Of a DNA stretch of 32,355 nt, positions 8,723 through 16,716 are shown piece after piece; the stretch's first letter is position 1; every line of letters starts with the position of its first letter. The position numbers and the translations under genes are program-made. The notes under the pieces are model-generated. The model ran no database searches. It had not been told where the DNA came from and worked only from the letters and a program-made list of their open reading frames with translations. Origin of the DNA: an uncultured Collinsella sp. (GTDB taxonomy: Bacteria; Actinomycetota; Coriobacteriia; Coriobacteriales; Coriobacteriaceae); contig UQSC01000008.1 of assembly GCA_900543615.1 (NCBI GenBank), positions 1-32,355 of the forward strand, given 5' to 3'.

Positions 8723-9907
8723 TTACAGATGGACATCGGGATCGAGCATTTGAGCACTCACGCGCATGGATGACGCCAGGTTTTGGAACGTTTCCAAACG
8801 CAGGCTGTCGATCTGCCCGGCGTCCTCGGCCTCGCGAACGGCACAACCCGGCTCATGGGTATGCGTGCAATCGCCAAATCGGCACGCGCGCGATGCCTCG
8901 ACAATCTCGGGGAAGGCGCGCGCCAGACCCCGCTCGTGACCCACGAGCGGTAGGCTGCGCAGGCCCGGGGCATCGGCGATCACGCCGGCGTCGCCCGGCA
9001 GTGTCACCATCACGCGCGCAACGGTAGTGTGACGGCCCTGGTCGTCGCGTTCGCGTACACCGCCAGTCGCCAACGTATCGTGGCCCAGCAGCGCATTGAG
9101 CAGCGTCGACTTGCCGGCACCCGACTCGCCCAGAATCATGGCGCAGCTCCCGGCAGGCACGCAGGAACGAACCTCGTCCAGGCCGCGCCCCTCGGCAGAG
9201 GACGTCACGATCACGCGCACGTCCGGACCCACCAGGCGGCGCACGCGGTCCAGATCGCGCTCGAGCTCCTCGGCATCGCAGCGGTCAGCTTTGGTGAGCA
9301 CCACCACCGGCTCGGCATCGCAGTCGAGCGCCAACACCAGCGAGCGCGCCACGCGGTCGAGCAGCACCTCGCCGGCACCGAGCGCCTGCACGATTAGCAC
9401 GCAATCCACGTTGGAGCAGAGCACCTGACGCTCTCCGCGGGCACGGCCGCGCCAACGCTCAAAGCTCGTACGGCGCGGCAGCACGCACTCAATCACGCCC
9501 ATATCGTGCCCGGGAGCGCGGCGCACCGCCACACGGTCGCCCACGGCAGGCAGCAGGACCTCGTCCTCGCCGCGCGACTTGGCAAACCCCACGGCATGCT
9601 CGGCACGAAAGGTATCGTCGGCCGTCGCCACCAGCGGAAACCCGCGATCTAAGCGCACCACGGCGCCAGGCTGCATCTGCTCGGGCTCCTCAGCATGTGC
9701 GCAGAAATCATCAAAGGCAGTCTGCTGGGTTTCATCGACCGGCAGGTCATCAAACGCCGGAACGTCCTGCAGCGCGTCAAGCCCCGGCACGCTTGCCAGC
9801 AGCTCATCGGCAGATGCGGGGGCCTCGGTCGCAAGCTTCCGACGACGATCGCGCTTAGCCCGCGCCCCCGTCGTCTTTTTCTTCGCTTTAGCCTTAGCCT
9901 TGCCCAC
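8723..9907 (-). CDS. rsgA: Ribosome small subunit-dependent GTPase RsgA
   Basis: 394 aa circularly permuted GTPase that checks 30S subunit maturation. G motifs appear in permuted order: NVD at about 166-168, G4 TKAD (205-208), G1 GESGAGKST (260-268), G2 RHTT (292-295), G3 DAPG (312-315). The zinc site follows as C342-x4-C347-x-H349-x5-C355. An OB-like region precedes the GTPase domain (residues about 80-140). The first 30 residues are Lys/Arg-rich (KAKAKAKKK) and the next 50 acidic, so the protein is about 70-90 residues longer at the N-terminus than typical RsgA. The start is GTG with GGGAGG upstream. Confidence 0.95.
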   Translation of the reverse strand: MGKAKAKAKKKTTGARAKRDRRRKLATEAPASADELLASVPGLDALQDVPAFDDLPVDETQQTAFDDFCAHAEEPEQMQPGAVVRLDRGFPLVATADDTFRAEHAVGFAKSRGEDEVLLPAVGDRVAVRRAPGHDMGVIECVLPRRTSFERWRGRARGERQVLCSNVDCVLIVQALGAGEVLLDRVARSLVLALDCDAEPVVVLTKADRCDAEELERDLDRVRRLVGPDVRVIVTSSAEGRGLDEVRSCVPAGSCAMILGESGAGKSTLLNALLGHDTLATGGVRERDDQGRHTTVARVMVTLPGDAGVIADAPGLRSLPLVGHERGLARAFPEIVEASRACRFGDCTHTHEPGCAVREAEDAGQIDSLRLETFQNLASSMRVSAQMLDPDVHL

Positions 9908-9945
9908 AAGCGCCTCCCAGCACCATAAATCACAACTGAGCAGGT

Positions 9946-9975
9946 ATTTTAAATCAAATAGAGCTGGCCGGGCAA
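9946..9975 (-). promoter_or_regulatory. Probable rsgA promoter
   Basis: On the minus strand TTGCCC (9970-9975) and TAAAAT (9946-9951) are 18 bases apart and end about 39 bases before the GTG start. It lies inside the first copy of a 31-bp imperfect tandem repeat. Confidence 0.5.
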
Positions 9976-10011
9976 AGCCCTAAATCAAAAAGAGCCGGTC
10001 GAGCAAACGCT
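9950..10011. repeat. Imperfect tandem duplication, two 31-bp units
   Basis: 9950-9980 and 9981-10011 agree at 24 of 31 positions, both starting TAAATCAAA. The right copy contains half of a terminator hairpin and the left copy the rsgA promoter region. Confidence 0.6.
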
Positions 10012-10021
10012 CGATCGGCTC
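9987..10021 (-). terminator. Terminator of the P-type ATPase gene
   Basis: 13-bp stem (9992-10004 with 10009-10021, one G-T pair) with a four-base loop, followed on the minus strand by five T (9987-9991). It is downstream of the ATPase stop at 10178 and before the rsgA promoter. Confidence 0.85.
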
Positions 10022-10065
10022 ACAAACTTTCCCTCAGCTTACGGTCCCGAGAGGTTGTCCGAAAG

Positions 10066-10152
10066 CCCGACCGCCGAGAGGGGTTTCTTCTGAGCGATCC
10101 CGCAGCGCGAAGCGCGAGGACCAGCGAAGAAGAAACCCCGCAGGCGGTCGGG
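10066..10152. repeat. 87-bp intergenic palindrome (element A)
   Basis: The outer stem CCCGACCGCC (10066-10075) pairs perfectly with 10143-10152. The inner stem GGGGTTTCTTCT (10080-10091) pairs perfectly with 10128-10139. The 36-base loop holds a small CGCG-AAG-CGCG hairpin flanked by GAGCGA and AGCGA. No T run follows, so it is not a simple terminator. It begins 25 bases after the ATPase stop. The architecture recalls the element at 21377-21483. Confidence 0.85.
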
Positions 10153-10177
10153 CCGGTGGGAAGGATGGCCTTTCGAC

Positions 10178-12859
10178 CTACTCCTTCTCCACCGCGCGCA
10201 TGATCGCCTTGTAGATCTCCATCAGCGGGATGATCAGGAAGGCCAGACCCAGCGCGGCAAGAACGCCCTTGAGCTCAAGCGTCACAGGGCCAAAGAACAT
10301 CTCGGCAAGCGTCGGCTGCACGGTCACGATCACCGTCAGCACCAGTGCCAGCGCGGCGGAAGCCCACAGCCACTTGTTCTGCTTCTTCATGGTGAACAGC
10401 GACGCACGACGGCTGCGCATATTGAAGCAGTGGAAAATCTCGACCATGTTGAGCGTGATGAACGCCATCATCACGCCTTCCTCGTCGGCATTGCCGGCGA
10501 TCATATCGGCGATGTGGATGTAGCCCATGTCAAAGTACACGCCCACAAAGAAGCTCGCCAGCACCAGCACGGTGATGATCAGGCCCTGGACCACGCAATC
10601 CAGGCCCATATTGCCGGCAAAGACGCCGTCCTTGGCGTTGCGCGGCTTGCGCTTCATGATGTCGCCCTCGGCATCCTCCATGCCCAGCGCGAGCGCGGGG
10701 AAACAGTCGGTAACCAGGTTCACCCACAGCAGCTGCACCGGCTGGAAGATGGTAAAGCCGATGAGCGTGGCGATAAACACCGAGAAGACCTCGGCAAGGT
10801 TGGCCGAAAGCAGGAACTGGATGACCTTGCGGATGTTGTCGTAGATGCGGCGACCCTCTTCGCAGGCACCGATGATGGTGGCGAAATTGTCGTCGGCGAG
10901 CACCATGTCGGCGACGTTCTTGGTGACGTCGGTACCAGTAATGCCCATGCCCACGCCGATGTCGGCGCGCTTGATGGACGGGGCGTCGTTGACGCCGTCG
11001 CCCGTCATGGCCACGATCTGGTCGCGCGACTTCCAAGCCTCGACGATGCGTGTCTTGTGCTCGGGCTGGACGCGGGCGTACACGCCGTAGTCCTCGATGT
11101 GCGCGTCGAGTTCCTCGTCGCTCATGCGATCGAGGTCGGCACCGGTGATGGCATGGCTGCGATCGGTGACGATGCCCAGCTGCTTGGCGATGGCCACGGC
11201 GGTGTCGATGTGGTCGCCCGTGATCATGACGGTGCGGATACCGGCGTCGTGCGCCTCGCGGATGGCGTCGGCGACCTCGGGGCGGACCGGGTCAATCATG
11301 CCGGACAGGCCGCAGAAGACCAGGTCGTGCTCGAGCGCAGCGGGGCTGCAGTCGGCCGGGACCTCGGTGTAGGTGCGGCTTGCCAGCGCCAGCACGCGCA
11401 GGGCCTCGTCGGCCATGGCCTTGTTGGCGGCCACGAGCTCGGCGCGACGCTCCTCGGTCAGCGGAACGACCCTGTCGCCGTCGTAGATATGGGTGCACAG
11501 GCCGATCACCACGTCGGGCGCGCCCTTGGTGTACTGCTCGTACTCGCCGTCCAGGGTCTCGACAACCACGGACATCATCTTGCGGCCCGAGTCGAACGGA
11601 GCCTCGCCCACGCGCGGGTGCTCGGCAGTCAGGCCAGTGAGGCCCGCCTTGCCGGCGTCGTTGACGAGCGCGCACTCAGTCGGCTCGCCCACGGCCTCGC
11701 CCAGCTCCTCGTCCCACTGGGCATCGGAGCACAGAGCCATGCCGGCCAGGAACTTCTCCTTAGGTGCGGCGAGCTCGTGCTTGACGACGGTCATCTTGTT
11801 TTGGGTAAGGGTACCGGTCTTGTCGGAGCAGATGGTCTGCGTGCAGCCAAGGGTCTCGACGGCAGAGAGCTTGCGGATGATTGCCTGGCGCTTGGCCATC
11901 TTGGTCACGCCAAGCGACAGCACGATGGTCACGACGGCGACCAGACCCTCGGGGATGGCAGCGACGGCGAGCGAGACGGCGACCATAAAGGTATCGAGCA
12001 GGGCGGTCGGGTCGGTAAGAACGTTGCCCACGCCGTGGCGGAGGATATCAACACCAAAGATCACGACGCAGATGACGATAACCATAATGGTAAGGATGCG
12101 GCTGAGCTCGGCGAGCTTCACCTGCAGCGGCGTGAGCTCTTCCTTGGCCTCGGCCAGGGCGCCGGCGATCTTACCCATCTCGGTGTTCATGCCGGTGCCG
12201 ACCACGACGGCGCGGCCGCGACCGTACACCACGGTGGAGCCCATGTAGCACATGTTCTTGCGGTCGCCGAGCGGCACGTCATCGGTGCCGGTGGCGAGCT
12301 CAATCACGTTGGCATGCTTCTCGACAGGCACGGACTCGCCGGTGAGTGCAGCCTCTTCGATCTTCATCGTGGCGCTCTCGAGCACGCGGCAGTCGGCCGG
12401 GACGGAGTCGCCCGCCTCGAGCATGATCACGTCACCGGGCACGAGCTCGGCGCTCGGCAGGTGCACGAGCTTGCCGTCGCGCAGCACCTTGGACTGCGCC
12501 GCGCTCATCTCCTGCAGGGCCTCGAGGGCCTCCTCGCTTTTAGCCTCCTGGACCACGCCCAGCACCGAGTTGACGATAACGACGAACATGATGATGGCGA
12601 CATCGGCAAAGTCCGCCTCGCCCTTGACCATGCCCGTGAGCGCGCTGATGACGGCGGCAACGATCAGCATGATGACCATGGGGTCAGCCATCTGCTCAAA
12701 GAAGCGCTTCCACAACGGGGTCTTCTCGGCTTCCTCGAGCTTGTTAGGGCCTGTCTTGGCGAGGCGCGACGACGCCTCGTCGTTGCTCAGGCCGAGGTTC
12801 TCATCGACACCTTGGTCGCTGAGTACCTCCGCCGCGGCGGACAGGTATTCCTTTTGCAT
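10178..12859 (-). CDS. P2-type calcium-transporting ATPase
   Basis: 893 aa cation pump of the SERCA/PMCA class; exports Ca2+ using ATP. Motifs: TGES (173-176), M4 PEGL (303-306), phosphorylation site DKTGT (346-350), KGAP (445-448), TGDH (547-550), GDGVNDAP (620-627). The Ca2+ ligands known from SERCA are kept: Asn and Glu in NLAE of M5 (687-690) and Asn, Thr, Asp in NLVTD of M6 (714-718), besides Glu of PEGL. The Pro that usually follows PEGL in SERCA is Val here. About ten membrane helices; full length. The start has AGGAGGGG nine bases upstream. Single-gene unit with its own leader and terminator. Ca2+ is favoured over Na+/K+ by the site residues, not proven. Confidence 0.92.
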   Translation of the reverse strand: MQKEYLSAAAEVLSDQGVDENLGLSNDEASSRLAKTGPNKLEEAEKTPLWKRFFEQMADPMVIMLIVAAVISALTGMVKGEADFADVAIIMFVVIVNSVLGVVQEAKSEEALEALQEMSAAQSKVLRDGKLVHLPSAELVPGDVIMLEAGDSVPADCRVLESATMKIEEAALTGESVPVEKHANVIELATGTDDVPLGDRKNMCYMGSTVVYGRGRAVVVGTGMNTEMGKIAGALAEAKEELTPLQVKLAELSRILTIMVIVICVVIFGVDILRHGVGNVLTDPTALLDTFMVAVSLAVAAIPEGLVAVVTIVLSLGVTKMAKRQAIIRKLSAVETLGCTQTICSDKTGTLTQNKMTVVKHELAAPKEKFLAGMALCSDAQWDEELGEAVGEPTECALVNDAGKAGLTGLTAEHPRVGEAPFDSGRKMMSVVVETLDGEYEQYTKGAPDVVIGLCTHIYDGDRVVPLTEERRAELVAANKAMADEALRVLALASRTYTEVPADCSPAALEHDLVFCGLSGMIDPVRPEVADAIREAHDAGIRTVMITGDHIDTAVAIAKQLGIVTDRSHAITGADLDRMSDEELDAHIEDYGVYARVQPEHKTRIVEAWKSRDQIVAMTGDGVNDAPSIKRADIGVGMGITGTDVTKNVADMVLADDNFATIIGACEEGRRIYDNIRKVIQFLLSANLAEVFSVFIATLIGFTIFQPVQLLWVNLVTDCFPALALGMEDAEGDIMKRKPRNAKDGVFAGNMGLDCVVQGLIITVLVLASFFVGVYFDMGYIHIADMIAGNADEEGVMMAFITLNMVEIFHCFNMRSRRASLFTMKKQNKWLWASAALALVLTVIVTVQPTLAEMFFGPVTLELKGVLAALGLAFLIIPLMEIYKAIMRAVEKE

Positions 12860-12971
12860 ATAGAGTCCCCTCCTGGGATTCGGGCCACTCAGCAGATTGA
12901 TGCCCGATCATAATTCCCAGGAGAAGGGCAAGGGCTCATCAAGGCTGCCGTGCTGAGCGGCAGTTGATAGT
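12860..12971 (-). promoter_or_regulatory. Structured 5' leader of the Ca2+-ATPase gene
   Basis: From the predicted start of transcription the RNA begins with a hairpin (12938-12968, ATCAA-CTGCCG arms with a two-base bulge). A second inverted repeat pairs CTCCTGGGA (minus strand, 12915-12923) with TCCCAGGAG (12870-12878), and the latter contains the ribosome binding site. A third repeat (GGGC/GCCC) lies between the arms. This could be a translational switch. I do not recognise the yybP-ykoY or NiCo riboswitch consensus. Confidence 0.45.
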
Positions 12972-12977
12972 GGAGCT

Positions 12978-13007
12978 ATGGTACCCCAAAGCGGCGCGTC
13001 TAGCCAA
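12978..13007 (-). promoter_or_regulatory. Possible promoter of the Ca2+-ATPase gene
   Basis: TTGGCT (13002-13007) and TACCAT (12978-12983) on the minus strand, 18 bases apart, four of six matches each. The rest of the 442-base gap between the two divergent genes (13008-13232) is AT-rich, with repeated CGGCAT and ACCG half-sites but no gene I can support. Confidence 0.35.
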
Positions 13008-13232
13008 AACATTCCAATTGGAAACACGGCTCGAGTGCAACGATGCAGACCGTGTGATGCTCAACATTGATAAAACGTTTTTTCTTCGGTGCATCATCAA
13101 ACTGTAATATCGCCCAGATAGCAGCGGTTAGAACGGTTGGTAAAGTTTTTGCATATACCGTTTTTACCGCAAAAAATGAACTTCTAATTCGGCATACGGT
13201 CGATTTTTTGGGGTATTCGGTCGGCATTTCGT

Positions 13233-13238
13233 TATAAT
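13233..13238 (+). promoter_or_regulatory. -10 box of the pyk promoter
   Basis: Perfect TATAAT about 64 bases before the pyk ATG. No good -35 at 16-18 bases; TTGGGG lies at 19. An AT-rich tract precedes it. Confidence 0.6.
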
Positions 13239-13301
13239 CATCTCAGTTTTATTTCTTATGGTTTATCTATCAGCGCAAGACGATGTCAGATGGAGGTCTG
13301 A

Positions 13302-14762
13302 ATGTACAAGCGCACCAAGATTGTATGCACCATGGGTCCCGCCTGCGATAGCGACGAGACCATCCGCGAGATGATCAAGGCGGGCATGAACGTCGCCCGT
13401 TTTAACTTCTCGCACGGATCCTACGACGAGCACCACGGTCGCATCGAGCGCGTCCGTCGTATTTCCAAGGAGCTCGGTCTGCCCGTCGGCATCCTGCTCG
13501 ACACCAAGGGCCCCGAGGTCCGCACCGGCCTTCTGGTCGATGGCAAGAAGGTTGCCGTCAAGACCGGCGATAAGATCGTCGTCACCGCCCAGCCCACGTC
13601 CGAGGATTTCCACGGCACCGCTGAGCACATCTCCCTCGACTACCTGGCTCTGCCCTCCGAGGTCGAGAAGGGCTCCCTTATCCTGATCGATGACGGTCTG
13701 GTTGCCCTCGAGGTCGAGTCCGTCGACGGCCAGGACATGACCTGCGTCGTTAAGAACGACGGCCTGATCGGCGAGCGCAAGGGCGTCAACATGCCCAACG
13801 TCAACATCTCGCTGCCCGCCATCACCGAGCGCGATCGTCAGGACATCCTCTTTGGCCTGACCGAGAACATCGACTACATCGCCGCTTCCTTCATCCGTGA
13901 CGGCGAGTCCGTCCGCGGCATCCGCGAGCTTTGCCGCGAGAACGGTGGCGAGCACGTGACGATCTTCCCGAAGATCGAGTGCGCCCTGGGCGTCGAGAAC
14001 TTCGACGAGATCCTCGAGGCTTCCGACGGCATCATGGTCGCCCGTGGCGACCTGGGCATCGAGATCAAGCCCGAGCTCGTTCCGCACATCCAGAAGGAGA
14101 TCATCGCCAAGTGCAACGCGGCCTACAAGCCCGTTATCACCGCTACGCAGATGCTCGACTCCATGCAGCAGAACCCGCGCCCGACGCGCGCCGAGGTTGC
14201 CGACGTTGCTAACGCCATTTACGACGGCACCGACGCCGTTATGCTCTCTGGCGAGTCCGCTGCCGGTAAGTACCCGGTCGAGGCCGTCAAGATGCAGGCC
14301 AGCATTGCTCTCGAGACCGAGAAGTACCTCCCGGCTCACGCTCCGCTCGAGGTTCCGGCCGATGCTCACGGCACCCGCGTTGTCAACAACGTTGTGGGTA
14401 TGTCCGCTGTGAACATGGCTACCACCGTTGGCGCCAAGTGCATCACCGTGCCGACGACCACCGGTCGTACCGCTCGCCTGATCTCGCACTTCCGTCCCAA
14501 CATGCCGATCTGCGCGTTCTCCCGCCACGAGTGGGCCGTCCAGCAGATGATCATGTACTGGGGCGTTATCCCGCACCAGGCCGAGATTACCCAGGGCACC
14601 GTCAACGGCACGATCGTCAAGGCGATCGAGACCGCTAAGGAGCTCGGCTATGTCGAGGCCGGCGATCTGACCGTCGCTACCGCCGGCGATCCCCGCATGA
14701 GCGTCCAGCTCGAGGACAAGGTCTCCTCGACCAACGTCGCTTACGTCGCTCAGGTGCGCTAA
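13302..14762 (+). CDS. pyk: Pyruvate kinase
   Basis: 486 aa; last step of glycolysis, phosphoenolpyruvate + ADP to pyruvate + ATP, cytosolic. N-terminal TKIVCTMGPA, active-site residues in VARFNFSHG (Arg33, Asn35, Ser37, His38), DTKGPEVRTG, B domain about 71-170, signature FPKIE with catalytic Lys224, MVARGDLG (245-252) and TATQMLDSM. The C-terminal allosteric domain is present; the extra PEP-utiliser-like domain of some Gram-positive enzymes is absent. The ATG has GGAGG five bases upstream. Codon use is strongly biased, as expected for a highly expressed gene. Single gene with its own terminator. Confidence 0.97.
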   Translation: MYKRTKIVCTMGPACDSDETIREMIKAGMNVARFNFSHGSYDEHHGRIERVRRISKELGLPVGILLDTKGPEVRTGLLVDGKKVAVKTGDKIVVTAQPTSEDFHGTAEHISLDYLALPSEVEKGSLILIDDGLVALEVESVDGQDMTCVVKNDGLIGERKGVNMPNVNISLPAITERDRQDILFGLTENIDYIAASFIRDGESVRGIRELCRENGGEHVTIFPKIECALGVENFDEILEASDGIMVARGDLGIEIKPELVPHIQKEIIAKCNAAYKPVITATQMLDSMQQNPRPTRAEVADVANAIYDGTDAVMLSGESAAGKYPVEAVKMQASIALETEKYLPAHAPLEVPADAHGTRVVNNVVGMSAVNMATTVGAKCITVPTTTGRTARLISHFRPNMPICAFSRHEWAVQQMIMYWGVIPHQAEITQGTVNGTIVKAIETAKELGYVEAGDLTVATAGDPRMSVQLEDKVSSTNVAYVAQVR

Positions 14763-14793
14763 ATCGTACTTGCAAGCAGATTTGCATTGCAAA

Positions 14794-14827
14794 GGGCCCG
14801 GAAGGCTTTGCCTTCCGAGCCCTTTTT
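14794..14827 (+). terminator. Terminator of pyk
   Basis: GGGC-CGGAAGGC stem with a TTT loop and complementary arm, then five T (14823-14827), 32 bases after the pyk stop. The following stretch to 14974 shows no gene. Confidence 0.92.
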
Positions 14828-14974
14828 CTGTGCGCCGATGCCTACTGTATGGCATGACACGCAACCAGCTGCTTATGGCATGCTATGAGATGTGCAGCTC
14901 GTTTGCCGTGTTTACGCCATGCGACGGAAGCTGTTGGTCAATTGGGATGAGCTATTCACTGCCAAGCCGGCCGG

Positions 14975-15823
14975 CTAGCAGCTAGTGATCAGGGGTAGTG
15001 CAGGCACATCGGGCGATTCGGCGCGAGCCGCAAATCCCGCCTCGGTCAGCTCGATGACCTCGGTAAACGTTGCATCGAAAAACTCCTCGGTCAGCAGGCG
15101 GTATGGCGGATGGTCGGGCTCGCCGGGGTTTTCGCGCACGATCTCGTGCATAACGCCGATGGTCTTGAGCACATATTCTTTATGGATGGGATACTGCCCA
15201 AAACGCGTCGCCGCAGTATACAGGCGATCGGTCGCACGCGGGATGGAAACAATGCCCAGCGTCTTGCCAAACCAGTCAAAGTCGCCCTGCTTTTTAATGC
15301 GGAACTCCTCGCACGGCTTGCCGCCGTGTGCTTCCAGATACTGGTTCACACGCGTGTTCCATACCGTGTCGGCCACCAAATGCGACCAGACACCCAGTGT
15401 CAAATCGAGCAACGACTGTGCCGCATCTTCGGATGCAAGCGAGAACTCACAGGCGCCGGGACCGGCAACCGGCTCGGCATCCTTGTAGCGCTGGGGATAG
15501 TGCACGCGGTTCAGTCGCTCGCGTTCCTCGATAATCGAGGTCGCCGCGGCCGGCGCACCGGTGGGCGAACTTTTTAGCAACGGTGCCACATAGGTATCCC
15601 AGAACTCATGCTCACGAGGCTTTGGGATGGGCTCAGGCTTGGCAAAGTGCGTAATGCGGTACGGGATGGGATCGGCGATGCCAGGGACCATATAGCCCAC
15701 GAAGATATCCGGAACCACGCAGCCAAACAAAAAGGCATTGCGGTCGCGCACGCTCTTGGCAAGCGCACCGGTGCGCTCCAGCAAACGCTCCGTCTGAGCG
15801 ATATGAATGTTCCAGCTTGGCAT
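14975..15823 (-). CDS. Zinc-dependent phospholipase C-like protein
   Basis: 282 aa. It resembles the zinc-dependent phospholipase C/nuclease fold (PF00882 type) seen in many actinobacterial hypotheticals: an early histidine in MPSWNIHIAQTERLL, an Asp in FGCVVPDIFVGY, and a helix HLVADTVWN with His and Asp, which are the kinds of ligands that hold the Zn ions. There is no signal peptide, so a cytosolic role is more likely than a secreted toxin; the substrate is unknown. The ATG at 15823 is preferred over one 12 bases upstream because GGGGGTGG lies just before it. The family assignment rests on motif pattern only. Confidence 0.65.
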   Translation of the reverse strand: MPSWNIHIAQTERLLERTGALAKSVRDRNAFLFGCVVPDIFVGYMVPGIADPIPYRITHFAKPEPIPKPREHEFWDTYVAPLLKSSPTGAPAAATSIIEERERLNRVHYPQRYKDAEPVAGPGACEFSLASEDAAQSLLDLTLGVWSHLVADTVWNTRVNQYLEAHGGKPCEEFRIKKQGDFDWFGKTLGIVSIPRATDRLYTAATRFGQYPIHKEYVLKTIGVMHEIVRENPGEPDHPPYRLLTEEFFDATFTEVIELTEAGFAARAESPDVPALPLITSC

Positions 15824-15848
15824 AGCCACCCCCATAAAAACCTGGATA

Positions 15849-15857
15849 ACTATACCA
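15849..15857 (-). promoter_or_regulatory. Possible extended -10 promoter of the phospholipase-like gene
   Basis: Minus strand TGG-TATAGT, an extended -10 box, about 25 bases before the start codon; no clear -35. Confidence 0.4.
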
Positions 15858-15902
15858 TCACGGCAAAGCCGCGCGGGCGGCTACGTACGCTCTACGCAGC
15901 AA

Positions 15903-16670
15903 CTAGTCCGTAGCACCGCTTTCGGTTCCATACGACGGCGAAGGTGCCTCGACCACATGGTGATATCGATCGATATAGATTGCACGGGCACCCAGGCGTC
16001 GCACCAAATCCTGGTGATGTGTGCTCATCAAGACCGTCTTACCCGCCGCGACGTAGGCCAGCAAGAAGTTGACCACAATGTCGCATGAATCCTCGTCGAG
16101 TCCATTGGTAGGCTCGTCGAGCACTAGGATATCGGGGTTCATAGACACAACCGCAGCCAGCGCCACGCGCTTCTTTTGCCCGCCCGAAAGCTGATAGGGC
16201 GAGGCATCAACCAGATCGGCAACCTGGAACAGCCCCATGGCATCGCGCACGCGGTGCTCGAGCTCGTCTGCCGGCAACCCCATCTGCGCGGGACCAAAAG
16301 CAACTTCCTCGCCCACCGTGGCACAAAAGAGCTGCGCATCGGCATTCTGGAACACAAAGCCCACGCGCTGATGGAACCGCTGGGCAGCCGCGGAATCCTT
16401 GAGATATGCCGCATCGACCGCATGCCCGTCAAACAGATACGTGCCCGCGTCCGCGAGCTCAAGGCCGTTGATAAGGCGCATGATCGTCGTCTTGCCGCAG
16501 CCGTTGGGACCTAGCAGGGCAACGAGCTCCCCACGGTCCACCTGCAGCGAAACGCCATCGACCACCGTATGGCCCGCATAGGAAAACACCACGTCGCGCA
16601 GTTCGATGAGCGGCGCGACCTCGGCGCCCGCACCGTTCGTGCCCGCCGCACTATTCATATCGATCGTCAA
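15903..16670 (-). CDS. ECF-type metal transporter ATPase (NikO/CbiO)
   Basis: 255 aa ABC ATPase that drives the ECF-type metal importer encoded just upstream. Walker A GPNGCGKTT (54-62), Q-loop in FVFQNADAQLF, signature LSGGQ (161-165), Walker B ILVLDEP (181-187), D-loop GLDE, and switch His in STHHQD (about 218). I place the start at a TTG (16670) because GGAAGG is eight bases upstream; ATG at 16658 is the alternative. Last gene of the three-gene operon, 46 bases after the T-component gene. Confidence 0.9.
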   Translation of the reverse strand: MTIDMNSAAGTNGAGAEVAPLIELRDVVFSYAGHTVVDGVSLQVDRGELVALLGPNGCGKTTIMRLINGLELADAGTYLFDGHAVDAAYLKDSAAAQRFHQRVGFVFQNADAQLFCATVGEEVAFGPAQMGLPADELEHRVRDAMGLFQVADLVDASPYQLSGGQKKRVALAAVVSMNPDILVLDEPTNGLDEDSCDIVVNFLLAYVAAGKTVLMSTHHQDLVRRLGARAIYIDRYHHVVEAPSPSYGTESGATD

Positions 16671-16716
16671 AACGTCGCCCTTCCCTATTTCCTTCCCCAG
16701 CCAGAACCAGCAGCGC

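Noticed and set aside
10430..12913. 827-codon open frame opposite the Ca2+-ATPase gene
   Set aside because: It mirrors the ATPase codons, is His/Asp/Gly-rich with no domain, and has no ribosome binding site. High-GC coding DNA often leaves such antisense frames open.
13000..13227. 75-codon minus-strand frame between the ATPase and pyk
   Set aside because: AT-rich regulatory region with no good ribosome binding site and no recognisable protein features.
13263..14864. 533-codon open frame opposite pyruvate kinase
   Set aside because: Antisense shadow of a strongly codon-biased gene; composition (D, L, V, G, H repeats) is that of a reversed housekeeping gene.
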